Assembly (NCBI GenBank): GCA_015056945.1
Contig: SVFH01000008.1
Span: forward strand, 61,779-125,778
Source: Lachnospiraceae bacterium
GTDB taxonomy: Bacteria > Bacillota > Clostridia > Lachnospirales > Lachnospiraceae
Reading direction: 5' to 3'
Length of the DNA: 64,000 bases
Below the pieces are notes generated by a model. It made no database searches, had not been told where the DNA came from, and saw only the letters and a list, made by a program, of their open reading frames with translations. Position 1 is the stretch's first letter; each line of letters opens with the position of its first letter. Below are positions 53,317 to 61,250 of this stretch, one piece after another. Both the position numbers and the translations under genes were made by a program.

Positions 53317-53348
53317 TATAATGTAGTTAATGTTTCCGAATTCGGAAA
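53317..53348 (+). promoter_or_regulatory. Promoter with palindromic operator of the oxidoreductase operon
   Basis: A TATAAT box (53317-53322) is followed eleven bases later by a perfect 16-bp palindrome TTTCCGAATTCGGAAA (53333-53348), where a repressor would block initiation. The XRE-cupin regulator at 56038 is the likely ligand-responsive binder. No good -35 is seen. Confidence 0.6.
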
Positions 53349-53382
53349 GTAACATAAGTTTAGAGAAAGTGAGGTAGTCAAC

Positions 53383-53589
53383 ATGGCAAAGATTACAGTG
53401 AACGAAGCACTTTGCAAGGGTTGTGGATTGTGTGTGAATGCATGTCCGAAAAAGATTCTTGTCCTTGCTAAGGATCGAATTAACGCGAAAGGATATCATC
53501 CTTCCACGCTTACTGACGAATCTCAGTGTATTGGTTGTGCATCTTGTGCAATTATGTGTCCGGATGTGGCAATTACAGTAGAAAGATAA
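53383..53589 (+). CDS. 2-oxoacid:ferredoxin oxidoreductase, delta (ferredoxin-like) subunit
   Basis: A 68-residue protein with two [4Fe-4S] motifs: CKGCGLCVNACPKK and CIGCASCAIMCPDV. It is the electron-transfer subunit of a four-subunit oxidoreductase and is followed by the alpha, beta and gamma subunits. Order and length match KorD/VorD-type proteins. The substrate class is not fixed by sequence. Confidence 0.93.
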   Translation: MAKITVNEALCKGCGLCVNACPKKILVLAKDRINAKGYHPSTLTDESQCIGCASCAIMCPDVAITVER

Positions 53590-53607
53590 TTAAAGGAGAA
53601 AAAGAAA

Positions 53608-54672
53608 ATGGCAGAAAAGGTTTTAATGAAAGGAAACGAAGCGTTAGCAGAAGCAGCGATTCAGTGTGGCTGCAAGCATTACTTCGGTTATCCCATTACT
53701 CCGCAGACAGAAATTGCGGCATATATGTCTAAGCGTTTACCCAAAGAGGGTGGTGTATTTTTGCAAGCTGAATCAGAGGTTGCAGCGATTAATATGGTAC
53801 TTGGTGCTACTTCAGCAGGTGTGCGTGCAATGACATCTTCCAGTTCACCGGGTGTGAGCCTTAAGTCAGAAGGTGTATCTTATATTGCAGGTTCCGATTT
53901 GCCGGCACTTATTATCAATGTACAGAGAGGTGGCCCCGGTCTTGGTGGTATCCAGCCTTCACAGTCTGACTACTGGCAGGCAACCAAAGCACTTGGTCAT
54001 GGTGATTTCCAGTTATTCGTACTTGCACCGTCTACTATTCAGGAAATGGTTGACTTTGTTCCGCTTGCTTATGAAGTAGGTGAGAAGTACAGAGTACCTG
54101 CTATGATTCTTTCCGACGGTATGCTCGGACAGATGATGGAGCCGGTTGAGTTCCCTGAGAAGAAAGAAACAGCAGTAGCTGATAAATCATGGGCAACCAA
54201 CGGACATCAGAACAAGAGAAAGAAAAACATTGTTAACTCTCTTTACATTCAGCCGGAAGAGTTGGAAAATCTTGTAAAAGAGCGTTATGAAAGATATGAG
54301 AAGATTAAAGAAGAAGAACAGCGTGCAGAAGAGTTCATGATGGATGATGCTGAGTATGTTGTTGTTGCATTCGGTGCATCTTCACGTGTTGCAAGAAGTG
54401 CTATCATCAAGGCAAGAGAAGAAGGTATCAAGGTGGGTATGATTCGTCCTATCACACTTTGGCCGTTCCCTGACAAAACCATTGAGAAATCCATTGCAAA
54501 TGCAAAGAAATATCTTTGCGTGGAAATGAACATGGGGCAGATGGTGGATGATGTCCGCCTTGTGGTAAACGGACGTAAGGAAGTTGCTTTCTTTGGCCGT
54601 ACAGGCGGTGTGATTCCTACACCGGCAGAGGTTCTTGATCAGATTCGTGCACTTGCAGGAAAGGAGATGTAA
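53608..54672 (+). CDS. 2-oxoacid:ferredoxin oxidoreductase, alpha subunit
   Basis: A 354-residue subunit containing the pyrimidine-binding domain of the TPP enzyme and the central transketolase C-terminal domain. Key segments are GNEALAEAAIQCGCKHYFGYPITPQ, the SSSPGVSLKSEG loop, NVQRGGPGLGG, and FPDKTIEKSIANAKKYLCVEMNMGQM near the end. It resembles KorA/VorB of 2-oxoglutarate or branched-chain 2-oxoacid enzymes. The substrate could be 2-oxoisovalerate, 2-oxoglutarate or similar. Neighbouring acyl-CoA ligase and XRE-cupin genes favour amino-acid-derived oxoacids. Confidence 0.92.
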   Translation: MAEKVLMKGNEALAEAAIQCGCKHYFGYPITPQTEIAAYMSKRLPKEGGVFLQAESEVAAINMVLGATSAGVRAMTSSSSPGVSLKSEGVSYIAGSDLPALIINVQRGGPGLGGIQPSQSDYWQATKALGHGDFQLFVLAPSTIQEMVDFVPLAYEVGEKYRVPAMILSDGMLGQMMEPVEFPEKKETAVADKSWATNGHQNKRKKNIVNSLYIQPEELENLVKERYERYEKIKEEEQRAEEFMMDDAEYVVVAFGASSRVARSAIIKAREEGIKVGMIRPITLWPFPDKTIEKSIANAKKYLCVEMNMGQMVDDVRLVVNGRKEVAFFGRTGGVIPTPAEVLDQIRALAGKEM

Positions 54673-54674
54673 TC

Positions 54675-55427
54675 ATGGCAGTTGTATTTGAGAAAACCAA
54701 GGCATTGACAGATGTGCCTTTTCATTACTGCCCGGGATGTACACATGGTATTGTACATCGTCTGGTTGCAGAAGTTTTGGAAGAAATGGGAGTAGTCGGA
54801 CAGACCGTAGGTGTTGCTTCCGTAGGATGCTCCGTATTTAGTTATAATTATTTTGATTGTGATATGGTTCAGGCAGCACATGGTCGTGCACCCGCTGTTG
54901 CAACCGGTTTGAAGAGAGCGCTTCCCGACAACGTTATTTTTACATATCAGGGAGATGGTGACCTTGCAGCAATCGGTATGGCAGAGACCGTACACGCAGC
55001 TACAAGAGGTGAAAACATCACCGTTATTTTCATCAACAATGCGATTTATGGTATGACAGGCGGACAGATGGCTCCGACATCTTTGCCGGGTCAGGTAACA
55101 CAGACTTCTCCTTACGGTCGTGATACTTCAACTGCAGGTTTCCCGATTCGTGTTTGTGAATTACTTTCCACATTGGATGGTACAGCACTTGCACAGCGCG
55201 TAACCGTTGACAGTGTTAAGAATGTAAATATTGCAAAGAAAGCCATCAGAAAAGGTTTCGAGAACCAGATTAACAAGCGTGGATATTCTATTATCGAAGT
55301 TGTTTCCACATGTCCTACCAACTGGGGACTTTCTCCGGAAGAAGCTATGAACTGGCTTCGTGATAATATGCTTCCTTATTATCCGCTTGGAGTATATAAG
55401 GATGTTACGGAAGGAGGAGACAAATAA
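54675..55427 (+). CDS. 2-oxoacid:ferredoxin oxidoreductase, beta subunit
   Basis: A 250-residue TPP-binding subunit. CPGCTHGIVHRLVAEV carries the cluster-proximal Cys residues, and YQGDGDLAAIGMAETVHA followed by INNAIYGMTGGQMAPTS forms the TPP and Mg2+ site (GDG...N). It converts a 2-oxoacid and CoA to acyl-CoA and CO2 with reduction of ferredoxin. It starts two bases after the alpha gene and overlaps the gamma gene by one base. Confidence 0.93.
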   Translation: MAVVFEKTKALTDVPFHYCPGCTHGIVHRLVAEVLEEMGVVGQTVGVASVGCSVFSYNYFDCDMVQAAHGRAPAVATGLKRALPDNVIFTYQGDGDLAAIGMAETVHAATRGENITVIFINNAIYGMTGGQMAPTSLPGQVTQTSPYGRDTSTAGFPIRVCELLSTLDGTALAQRVTVDSVKNVNIAKKAIRKGFENQINKRGYSIIEVVSTCPTNWGLSPEEAMNWLRDNMLPYYPLGVYKDVTEGGDK

Positions 55428-55963
55428 TGGCTAAGACATTAAATGTTTTACTGGCAGGCTTCGGTGGCCAGGGTATTTTGTTCGCAGGTAAGACACTTGC
55501 ATACGCAGGATTGATGGATGGCAAGGAGATTTCATGGCTTCCTTCTTACGGTCCCGAGATGCGTGGCGGTACTTGTAACTGTAGTGTTGTTATCAGTGAA
55601 GAAGCAATCGGTTCTCCGCTTGTAACACAGCCGGATGTATTGTTTGCAATGAACCTTCCTTCTCTTGATAAATTTGTGGATTCGGTTGTTCCCGGTGGTA
55701 CCATTCTTGTGGACAGCTCCATGATTGATAAGAAGGTAGAGCGTACAGACGTTAACGTATACTATATCGATGCAACAAAGATTGCTGATGAGCAGGGCAT
55801 CAAAGGATGTGCAATCATCATCTTAATCGGTAAATTATTCAAAGAACTTGGATTCTGCAGCCAGGAAGCACTTGATGCAGGTATCCGCAAAGTGATTCCT
55901 GCCAAAAAAGCTGCTATGCTTGATTTGAACTTAAAAGCATTGCAGATTGGTATGGATGCATAA
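55427..55963 (+). CDS. 2-oxoacid:ferredoxin oxidoreductase, gamma subunit
   Basis: A 178-residue subunit with [21 protein letters not shown] at the start and [18 protein letters not shown], the conserved segments of the gamma (POR) domain that contacts CoA. It overlaps the beta gene by one base, so all four subunits are made in fixed proportion. A hairpin without a T-run follows at 55979-56007. Confidence 0.93.
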   Translation: MAKTLNVLLAGFGGQGILFAGKTLAYAGLMDGKEISWLPSYGPEMRGGTCNCSVVISEEAIGSPLVTQPDVLFAMNLPSLDKFVDSVVPGGTILVDSSMIDKKVERTDVNVYYIDATKIADEQGIKGCAIIILIGKLFKELGFCSQEALDAGIRKVIPAKKAAMLDLNLKALQIGMDA

Positions 55964-55978
55964 AAGAAACAAATGGTT

Positions 55979-56007
55979 GGGAATCGCAGTGATTTACTGC
56001 GGTTCCC
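55979..56007 (+). terminator. Hairpin between the oxidoreductase genes and the XRE-cupin gene
   Basis: GGGAATCGCAG (55979-55989) pairs with CTGCGGTTCCC (55997-56007) with one wobble. It lacks a T-run, so it may attenuate or process the transcript rather than end it. Confidence 0.5.
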
Positions 56008-56037
56008 ATAAAAAAGACTGATAGAAAGAGGTACGGT

Positions 56038-56586
56038 ATGGACGAAATCAGAGAAATTGCGATGCGAATTAAAGAACTGCGCGAAATCTGCGATTACAGT
56101 CAGGAAGAAATTGCTTCCAGACTTGGGATTTCTCTTGAGTTATACAGCAGCTATGAAAAAAGCGGTGAAGACATTCCCATCAATGTGATTTATCAGCTTT
56201 CCAAAATCTATAAAGTTGATTTTTCTGAAATTCTTACCGGAGTTTCCGCGAAATTAAAAACATATCAGGTGGTTCGCGGCGGAAACGGACAGAGAGCAGA
56301 CCGATATCCGGGATATGAATTTAAGGATTTGGCATATCATTTTAACAATGAGATTATGCAACCGTTTCTGGTAACTTTGCAGCCGTCTGAGAAACAGGTT
56401 GATCTTGTGTCCCACAGAGGGGAAGAGTTTAACTTGGTGTTGGAAGGTACCGTCGTCGTCACCTTTGGTGACCAGGAGATTGTTTTAGAAAAAGGCGATA
56501 GTATTTATTTTAACCCGAATTACCCTCATGGACAGAGATGCGGCGGAACAGAACCTGCTACCTTCCTGACCATGATTGCGGAATAA
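56038..56586 (+). CDS. XRE-cupin transcriptional regulator
   Basis: A 182-residue regulator. Residues 8-62 are an HTH_3 domain (RIKELREICDYSQEEIASRL, then SYEKSGEDIPINVIYQLSKI). Residues about 105-180 are a cupin barrel (HRGEEFNLVLEGTVVVTFG, then YFNPNYPHGQR with a metal or ligand His). The family senses small acids or acyl-CoA-type metabolites near the genes it controls. It lies between the oxidoreductase and the acyl-CoA ligase, so both are candidate targets. Confidence 0.88.
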   Translation: MDEIREIAMRIKELREICDYSQEEIASRLGISLELYSSYEKSGEDIPINVIYQLSKIYKVDFSEILTGVSAKLKTYQVVRGGNGQRADRYPGYEFKDLAYHFNNEIMQPFLVTLQPSEKQVDLVSHRGEEFNLVLEGTVVVTFGDQEIVLEKGDSIYFNPNYPHGQRCGGTEPATFLTMIAE

Positions 56587-56609
56587 GTTAGCATGGAATG
56601 GAGATTACA

Positions 56610-58277
56610 ATGTTAGAGAAATATTTACCCAGGATTCAATTTGATTCCTACAAGGATTTTAAGGAAAATTATACAGTTACGGTTCCGGAGAATTTCAACT
56701 TCGGTTTCGATATCGTTGACGGATGGGCGAAAGAAGCCCCCGCTAACAGAGCTCTTCTTTGGTGCAATGATCACGGAGAGGAGATTACTTTCACATTCGA
56801 AGAGATGAGCAGATTGTCTAACAAGGCGGCTAATTTCTTCAAGAACTACGGTGTGCATAAGGGCTCCGTTGTTATGTTGATTCTCAGAAGACGCTGGGAA
56901 TACTGGATTTGTGCAACGGCGTTGATTAAGCTGGGTGCGATTGTAGTGCCCGGTACTTTGCAGCTTACCAAGAAAGATATTGCATATCGTGCAAACGCAG
57001 CAAATATTGAAATGTTTGTGTGCGTAAATGATGCATATGTTTGCGAGCAGATGGAACTTGCGAAGAAAGAGGCGGAATGTATCAAACATATCGCGATTGT
57101 AGGCGGTGTGGAACGTGAAGGCTGGATTCCTTTTAACAAAGAATTTGAGACCTATCCGGATACATTTGAGAGACCTACAGGTGATGCGGCAACCAAGAAT
57201 ACCGATATTATGCAGATTTATTTCACATCAGGTACGACAGGAATGCCTAAGATGGTATGTCACAATTACATGCATCCGCTCGGTCATATAGTAACGGCAA
57301 AATATTGGCAGCGTGTACAGGAAAACAAGCTTCACATGAGCGTATCCGATTCCGGATGGGCGAAGTTTGGCTGGGGTAAAATCTATGGACAGTGGATTTG
57401 CGGTGCAACTATTTTTGCTTATGATATGGACAAATTTATCCCGGCTAATCTTTTAGCTGTGATTGAAAAGTATAAACTTACCACATTTTGCGCGCCTCCT
57501 ACCATGTATCGATTCATGTTACAGGAGAAGGTGGAAGAGTATGATTTGTCTTCCGTAGAACAGTGGTGTACAGCCGGTGAACCTCTGAATCCCGAGGTGT
57601 TTAACCGTTGGGAGGAATTAACCGGCAAAAAGATTGCTTCCGGTTTTGGTCAGACGGAAGGAACCGTTCTGATTGCAAACTTCGAATGGTTTGAAGCGAA
57701 ACCCGGAACACTTGGTAAACCGTCCCCGATCTATGATCTTCATTTGATAAATGCAGAAGGCAAAGATTGCGAGAATGGTGAAGAAGGTGAAATTGTAATT
57801 GCCGGTTTGAAAGAGAATCCCCCTATTGGTTTGTTCGTAGGATACTATAAAGATGAACAGATGACGAATGAGGCGCTCGGAAGCGGTGAATATAATTTAA
57901 AAGATGTTGCATGGCGTGATAACTATGGTTATTACTGGTTTGTAGGAAGACACGATGATGTTATTAAGTGCTCCGGATACCGTATCGGACCTTTCGAGGT
58001 AGAAAGTGCATTGATTGAGCATCCTGCAGTTGTTGAATGTGCTATTACGGCTGCTCCCGATCCGATTCGAGGACAGGTTGTTAAGGCGACCATTGTGCTT
58101 GCACAAGGGTATACTCCTTCTGATGAGCTGGTGAAAGAATTACAGAATCATGTAAAGCGCGCAACGGCACCCTATAAATATCCCAGAATTGTAGAGTTTG
58201 TTGATGAACTTCCCAAAACGCTTGGAGGTAAAATCAAGCGCGCAGAGATTCGTAAAGCAGACGCGCAAGAACAATAA
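56610..58277 (+). CDS. AMP-forming acyl-CoA synthetase/ligase
   Basis: A 555-residue ANL-family enzyme that activates a carboxylic acid to acyl-AMP and then acyl-CoA. The P-loop-like motif is IYFTSGTTGMPKMVCHN (about residues 200-216). A second motif, SGFGQTEGTVLIAN, closes the active site. GYYWFVGRHDDVIKCSGYRI forms the hinge, and LPKTLGGKIKRAEIR carries the catalytic Lys. It is closest in pattern to medium-chain and acetyl/propionyl types. With the upstream oxidoreductase it probably links free acids and 2-oxoacids. The ATG at 56610 is preferred for GGAG at 56600-56603. Confidence 0.9.
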   Translation: MLEKYLPRIQFDSYKDFKENYTVTVPENFNFGFDIVDGWAKEAPANRALLWCNDHGEEITFTFEEMSRLSNKAANFFKNYGVHKGSVVMLILRRRWEYWICATALIKLGAIVVPGTLQLTKKDIAYRANAANIEMFVCVNDAYVCEQMELAKKEAECIKHIAIVGGVEREGWIPFNKEFETYPDTFERPTGDAATKNTDIMQIYFTSGTTGMPKMVCHNYMHPLGHIVTAKYWQRVQENKLHMSVSDSGWAKFGWGKIYGQWICGATIFAYDMDKFIPANLLAVIEKYKLTTFCAPPTMYRFMLQEKVEEYDLSSVEQWCTAGEPLNPEVFNRWEELTGKKIASGFGQTEGTVLIANFEWFEAKPGTLGKPSPIYDLHLINAEGKDCENGEEGEIVIAGLKENPPIGLFVGYYKDEQMTNEALGSGEYNLKDVAWRDNYGYYWFVGRHDDVIKCSGYRIGPFEVESALIEHPAVVECAITAAPDPIRGQVVKATIVLAQGYTPSDELVKELQNHVKRATAPYKYPRIVEFVDELPKTLGGKIKRAEIRKADAQEQ

Positions 58278-58315
58278 GGGTATCAGTATTATTATGAAAG
58301 GCACGGAACTGAATA

Positions 58316-59479
58316 ATGAGTAGTCAAAAAAGAGAATTACAGAGGATAAAAAGAGAAAAAGCAATTCGTAAGCAGAAAATGAAAAAGACATTGAAGATTT
58401 CACTTGCATGTCTGGCGGGTCTTTTATTCCTTGCAGGTATTGTGTATTGGATTGTATACGAGACCGTGATTGTAACCAAATCAGTAGATGATTACAGCAA
58501 AGGAATTGCTGCAGATGGTAAGATTGAAGGCGTTGTTGCAACTGAGTATGTAACCCTTCCTGATTATTCGAAGATTGAAGCAAAGTATGAAGATGTAAGA
58601 ATGACAGAGGAAGAAGTAGATGCCAAGATCGAAGCAGAACTTTTAAATAAGGCTGTTTATTCAACTGAGTCTGACAAGGTTCTTGAGATGGGCGATAAGA
58701 TTAATTTGGATTATGTAGGTTACATTGACGGAATCGCATTTGAAAATGGCAGTACAGAAGGTAACGGAACTGATATCACACTTGGTCAGGCAGGATACAT
58801 TGATGATTTCGAAGAACAGATTGCAGGACACAAAGTTGGTGAGTCATTTGATATTAATGTTACATTCCCTGAGGATTACGGCAAAGAAGAACTGAACGGC
58901 AAGGAAGCTGTATTCTCAATCACAATCAACGGTGTTTATGAAATTCCGGAACTTACGGATGCGTTTGTTAAAGAGAATTATTCGGATATCGCAAGCACTG
59001 TAGCTGAGTATCGTCAGCATTTAATTGATGAAGAAGTTGTAAACGAAATGTTGAATTATGGTTATACTTATGTGTATAACAATACGACAATTAATGAGTA
59101 TCCGGATTCCTATGTGAAAGTAGTAATGGGACGTGAGAAATATTCTGACGAGCAGACATTAGAGTACTATGCTCAGATGGGCTTGCAGATGACATGGAAA
59201 GATTTCATCGGAATGTCTGATTCCGAATATGAAGCAGAGCTTCGTTTAAATGCGGAAGATAAAGTTAAGAGCCAGTTAATGATTCAGGCTATTTTTGAAG
59301 CTGAAAATATGACAATTACCGATGAAGCATATAATGCGGTAATTGCTGAACTCGGCGGCTCAGATGAACTTTCTAATCAGATTGTGGAAGAGTACGGCGA
59401 AGGGTATATTCGTCAGGAAGCCATGAAAGATTTGGTTGAAGAGTTCTTAAACAGCAAAGCAGTTTTGATAAAAGAATAA
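58316..59479 (+). CDS. Membrane-anchored trigger-factor-like FKBP peptidyl-prolyl isomerase
   Basis: A 387-residue protein with a basic cytoplasmic start, one membrane helix (about residues 26-48, ISLACLAGLLFLAGIVYWIV) and an outer part. Residues about 110-215 are an FKBP-type isomerase domain (GDKINLDYVGYIDGIAFENG, then GHKVGESFDINVTFPEDYG). Residues about 215-385 resemble the C-terminal chaperone domain of trigger factor. It lacks the ribosome-binding N-domain, so it is probably an extracytoplasmic foldase, not Tig. A terminator hairpin that overlaps spoIIID follows. Confidence 0.87.
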   Translation: MSSQKRELQRIKREKAIRKQKMKKTLKISLACLAGLLFLAGIVYWIVYETVIVTKSVDDYSKGIAADGKIEGVVATEYVTLPDYSKIEAKYEDVRMTEEEVDAKIEAELLNKAVYSTESDKVLEMGDKINLDYVGYIDGIAFENGSTEGNGTDITLGQAGYIDDFEEQIAGHKVGESFDINVTFPEDYGKEELNGKEAVFSITINGVYEIPELTDAFVKENYSDIASTVAEYRQHLIDEEVVNEMLNYGYTYVYNNTTINEYPDSYVKVVMGREKYSDEQTLEYYAQMGLQMTWKDFIGMSDSEYEAELRLNAEDKVKSQLMIQAIFEAENMTITDEAYNAVIAELGGSDELSNQIVEEYGEGYIRQEAMKDLVEEFLNSKAVLIKE

Positions 59480-59489
59480 TGTGAGTTCT

Positions 59490-59545
59490 AAAATCCACCT
59501 TGTGTACATACATTGTAAAAAAATGTATTGCAGGGTGGATTTTTT
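59490..59545 (+). terminator. Terminator hairpin that also holds the spoIIID RBS and sigma-E-like -10
   Basis: AAAATCCACC (59490-59499) pairs with GGTGGATTTT (59534-59543), with an inner stem ATACATT (59508-59514) and AATGTAT (59522-59528) and a T-run at 59540-59545. The spoIIID RBS AGGGTGG (59532-59538) lies in the 3' arm and its TTG start in the T-run. CATACATT (59507-59514) matches the sigma-E -10 consensus CATACANT; the -35 match is weak. Confidence 0.75.
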
Positions 59546-59795
59546 GAAAGAGTATATTGAAGAACGCGCCATAGAAATTGCACATTATATTATCGAAAAT
59601 AATACGACAGTACGTCAGGCGGCTAAGAAATTCGGCATCAGTAAAAGCAGTGTTCATGTAGACCTTACAGTCCGCTTAGAGAGCATCGATCCTTCTCTTG
59701 CGCGCGAGGTGAGAAAAGTGCTGGATGTAAATAAAGCACAACGTCATATACGTGGTGGACTGGCAACAAAAAACAAATACTTACATAAGCAGTAA
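59544..59795 (+). CDS. spoIIID: Sporulation transcription factor SpoIIID
   Basis: An 83-residue DNA-binding protein of the mother cell that represses and activates genes of the sigma-E and sigma-K regulons. After the start it reads KEYIEERAIEIAHYIIENN, then the HTH TVRQAAKKFGISKSSVHVDL and the C-terminal basic RHIRGGLATKNKYL, all closely typical. The TTG start at 59544 gives the usual length and follows AGGGTGG; a GTG at 59535 is a less likely alternative. The start region lies within the terminator hairpin of the upstream gene. Confidence 0.93.
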   Translation: MKEYIEERAIEIAHYIIENNTTVRQAAKKFGISKSSVHVDLTVRLESIDPSLAREVRKVLDVNKAQRHIRGGLATKNKYLHKQ

Positions 59796-59812
59796 GAGAA
59801 TGAGAATCACGG

Positions 59813-59845
59813 CGTTATAGTTGCAAAATAACGAAATATTTTTTT
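59813..59845 (+). terminator. Terminator after spoIIID
   Basis: CGTTAT (59813-59818) pairs with ATAACG (59828-59833), followed a few bases later by a T-run. Confidence 0.65.
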
Positions 59846-59901
59846 ATGGTTTTTAAATTTTTAGTAAATCATACAAATCTGAAAAAAATGAATGAATCGC
59901 A

Positions 59902-59930
59902 TTGATTTTTGTAAAACTCCTCTTTATAAT
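59902..59930 (+). promoter_or_regulatory. guaA promoter
   Basis: TTGATT (59902-59907) and TATAAT (59925-59930) are separated by 17 bp. I see no purine riboswitch in the ~40-nt leader. Confidence 0.7.
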
Positions 59931-59972
59931 ATATTTCATAAAAAAAGCGCGATAGCGATAAGGAGGAGAACC

Positions 59973-60956
59973 ATGGATTCAAACAAGAGACCGGATTCAA
60001 TGGAGCGTGTTGTGACACCTGCATTGGCGGAGAAGTTCATTGAAGAGCAGGTTGCAGCAGTACGTGCTCAGGTAGGAGATAAGAAAGTGTTACTTGCACT
60101 TTCAGGTGGTGTAGACAGTTCTGTAGTAGCCGCATTATTGATTAAGGCAATCGGCAAGCAGCTGGTATGCGTACACGTAAACCATGGTTTGATGCGTAAA
60201 GGCGAAAGCGAGCAGGTTATTAAAGTTTTCCGCGACGGACTTGACGCAAACCTCATTTATATAGATGCAACGGATCGTTTCCTTGATAAGCTTGCGGGCG
60301 TTGCAGAACCTGAAAAGAAACGTAAGATCATCGGCGAAGAATTTGTTCGTGTGTTTGAAGAAGAATCAGGCAAGATTGAAGGTATTTCCTTCCTTGCACA
60401 GGGAACTATTTATCCTGATATTCTTGAAAGTGATGGTGTAAAAGCACATCACAACGTAGGAGGACTTCCTGAAGATTTTAAATTCGAAGGTCTTGTAGAA
60501 CCGGTGAAGTTACTTTACAAAGATGAGGTTCGTGTAGTGGGTAGAGCACTTGGTCTTCCTGCAGAAATGGTAGACCGTCAGCCGTTCCCCGGTCCCGGAC
60601 TTGGTGTACGTTGCACAGGAGCAATCACAAGAGATCGTCTTCATGCATTACGTGAATCTGATGCAATTCTTCGTGAAGAATTTGCAAAAGCCGGCTTAGA
60701 CAAAGAAATCTGGCAGTTTTTCACCGTTGTTCCCGATATCACTTCTACAGGTGTAAAAGATGGTAAACGTCTTGATTACTGGCCGGTAATCATCCGCGCC
60801 GTAAACACCGTAGATGCTATGCACTGCAGCGTGCCTCGCATTGATTGGGAAATTCTTGAGAAGATTACAGAGAGAATTTTGAGCGAAGTAGACGGCGTAT
60901 GCCGAGTATGCTACGATATGAGTCCTAAGCCGATTGCAACAATCGAGTGGGAGTAA
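59973..60956 (+). CDS. guaA: GMP synthase, ATP-pyrophosphatase domain only
   Basis: A 327-residue protein containing the PP-loop (VLLALSGGVDSSVVAALL, about residues 37-54), GVKAHHNVGGLPEDF, RQPFPGPGLGVRCTGA and the C-terminal dimer domain ending PKPIATIEWE. It makes GMP from XMP. The glutamine amidotransferase domain that forms the first ~190 residues of ordinary ~520-residue GuaA is missing, so a separate GATase subunit or free ammonia must supply nitrogen; none is seen in the window. The ATG at 59973 follows AAGGAGGAG. Its 3' end marks the integration point of the following element. Confidence 0.9.
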   Translation: MDSNKRPDSMERVVTPALAEKFIEEQVAAVRAQVGDKKVLLALSGGVDSSVVAALLIKAIGKQLVCVHVNHGLMRKGESEQVIKVFRDGLDANLIYIDATDRFLDKLAGVAEPEKKRKIIGEEFVRVFEEESGKIEGISFLAQGTIYPDILESDGVKAHHNVGGLPEDFKFEGLVEPVKLLYKDEVRVVGRALGLPAEMVDRQPFPGPGLGVRCTGAITRDRLHALRESDAILREEFAKAGLDKEIWQFFTVVPDITSTGVKDGKRLDYWPVIIRAVNTVDAMHCSVPRIDWEILEKITERILSEVDGVCRVCYDMSPKPIATIEWE

Positions 60957-60960
60957 CAGT
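60930..60960. other. Probable left attachment region of the mobile element
   Basis: The conserved 3' end of guaA is a known insertion target for integrative elements. Element genes begin just after it, starting with a tandem repeat and an operator. The exact core cannot be set because the other junction lies outside the window. Confidence 0.45.
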
Positions 60961-61012
60961 CAAAAGTCTGGGAAGCCTTTATTTATAAGGGTTTGTGAAC
61001 ACAACAAAAACG

Positions 61013-61034
61013 ATTTGATAACAATTTGATAACA
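61013..61034 (+). repeat. 11-bp tandem direct repeat near the element end
   Basis: ATTTGATAACA occurs twice head to tail (61013-61023 and 61024-61034). Such repeats near an element end are typical arm-type binding sites for a tyrosine integrase. This role is inferred. Confidence 0.6.
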
Positions 61035-61038
61035 CAAA

Positions 61039-61059
61039 GCTAAACATATTTGTTTAAGT
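61039..61059. promoter_or_regulatory. Operator-like site O5 of the element repressor
   Basis: GCTAAACATATTTGTTTAAG resembles the sites at 61778-61905 (CTAAAC-N6-GTTTAG pattern). It lies near the element end, far from the xis promoter. Confidence 0.5.
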
Positions 61060-61091
61060 TTGGTGAGTGGTTTTGAAGTTAAGTCCAATAG

Positions 61092-61133
61092 AAAAGGTCT
61101 TACTGAATGAAATGTTCAGTAGGACCTTTTTTT
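61092..61133. terminator. Terminator at the left end of the element
   Basis: AAAAGGTCTTACTGAA (61092-61107) pairs with TTCAGTAGGACCTTTT (61115-61130) with one mismatch, followed by T residues. It may end guaA transcription and, on the other strand, that of the repressor gene. Confidence 0.82.
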
Positions 61134-61250
61134 CGTGCTGTTTATTTGAAAAGTCTATTCCCATTGTACAAGAAGTACAGTATTTGGGTAACGACACAGC
61201 CGTTTGTTGAAAGTAGAATAATACATGAAAGAAGAACAACCGGCTTTACG

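Noticed and set aside
59885..59972. Purine riboswitch upstream of guaA
   Set aside because: Only about 40 nt lie between promoter and start, and the three-way junction sequences are not present.
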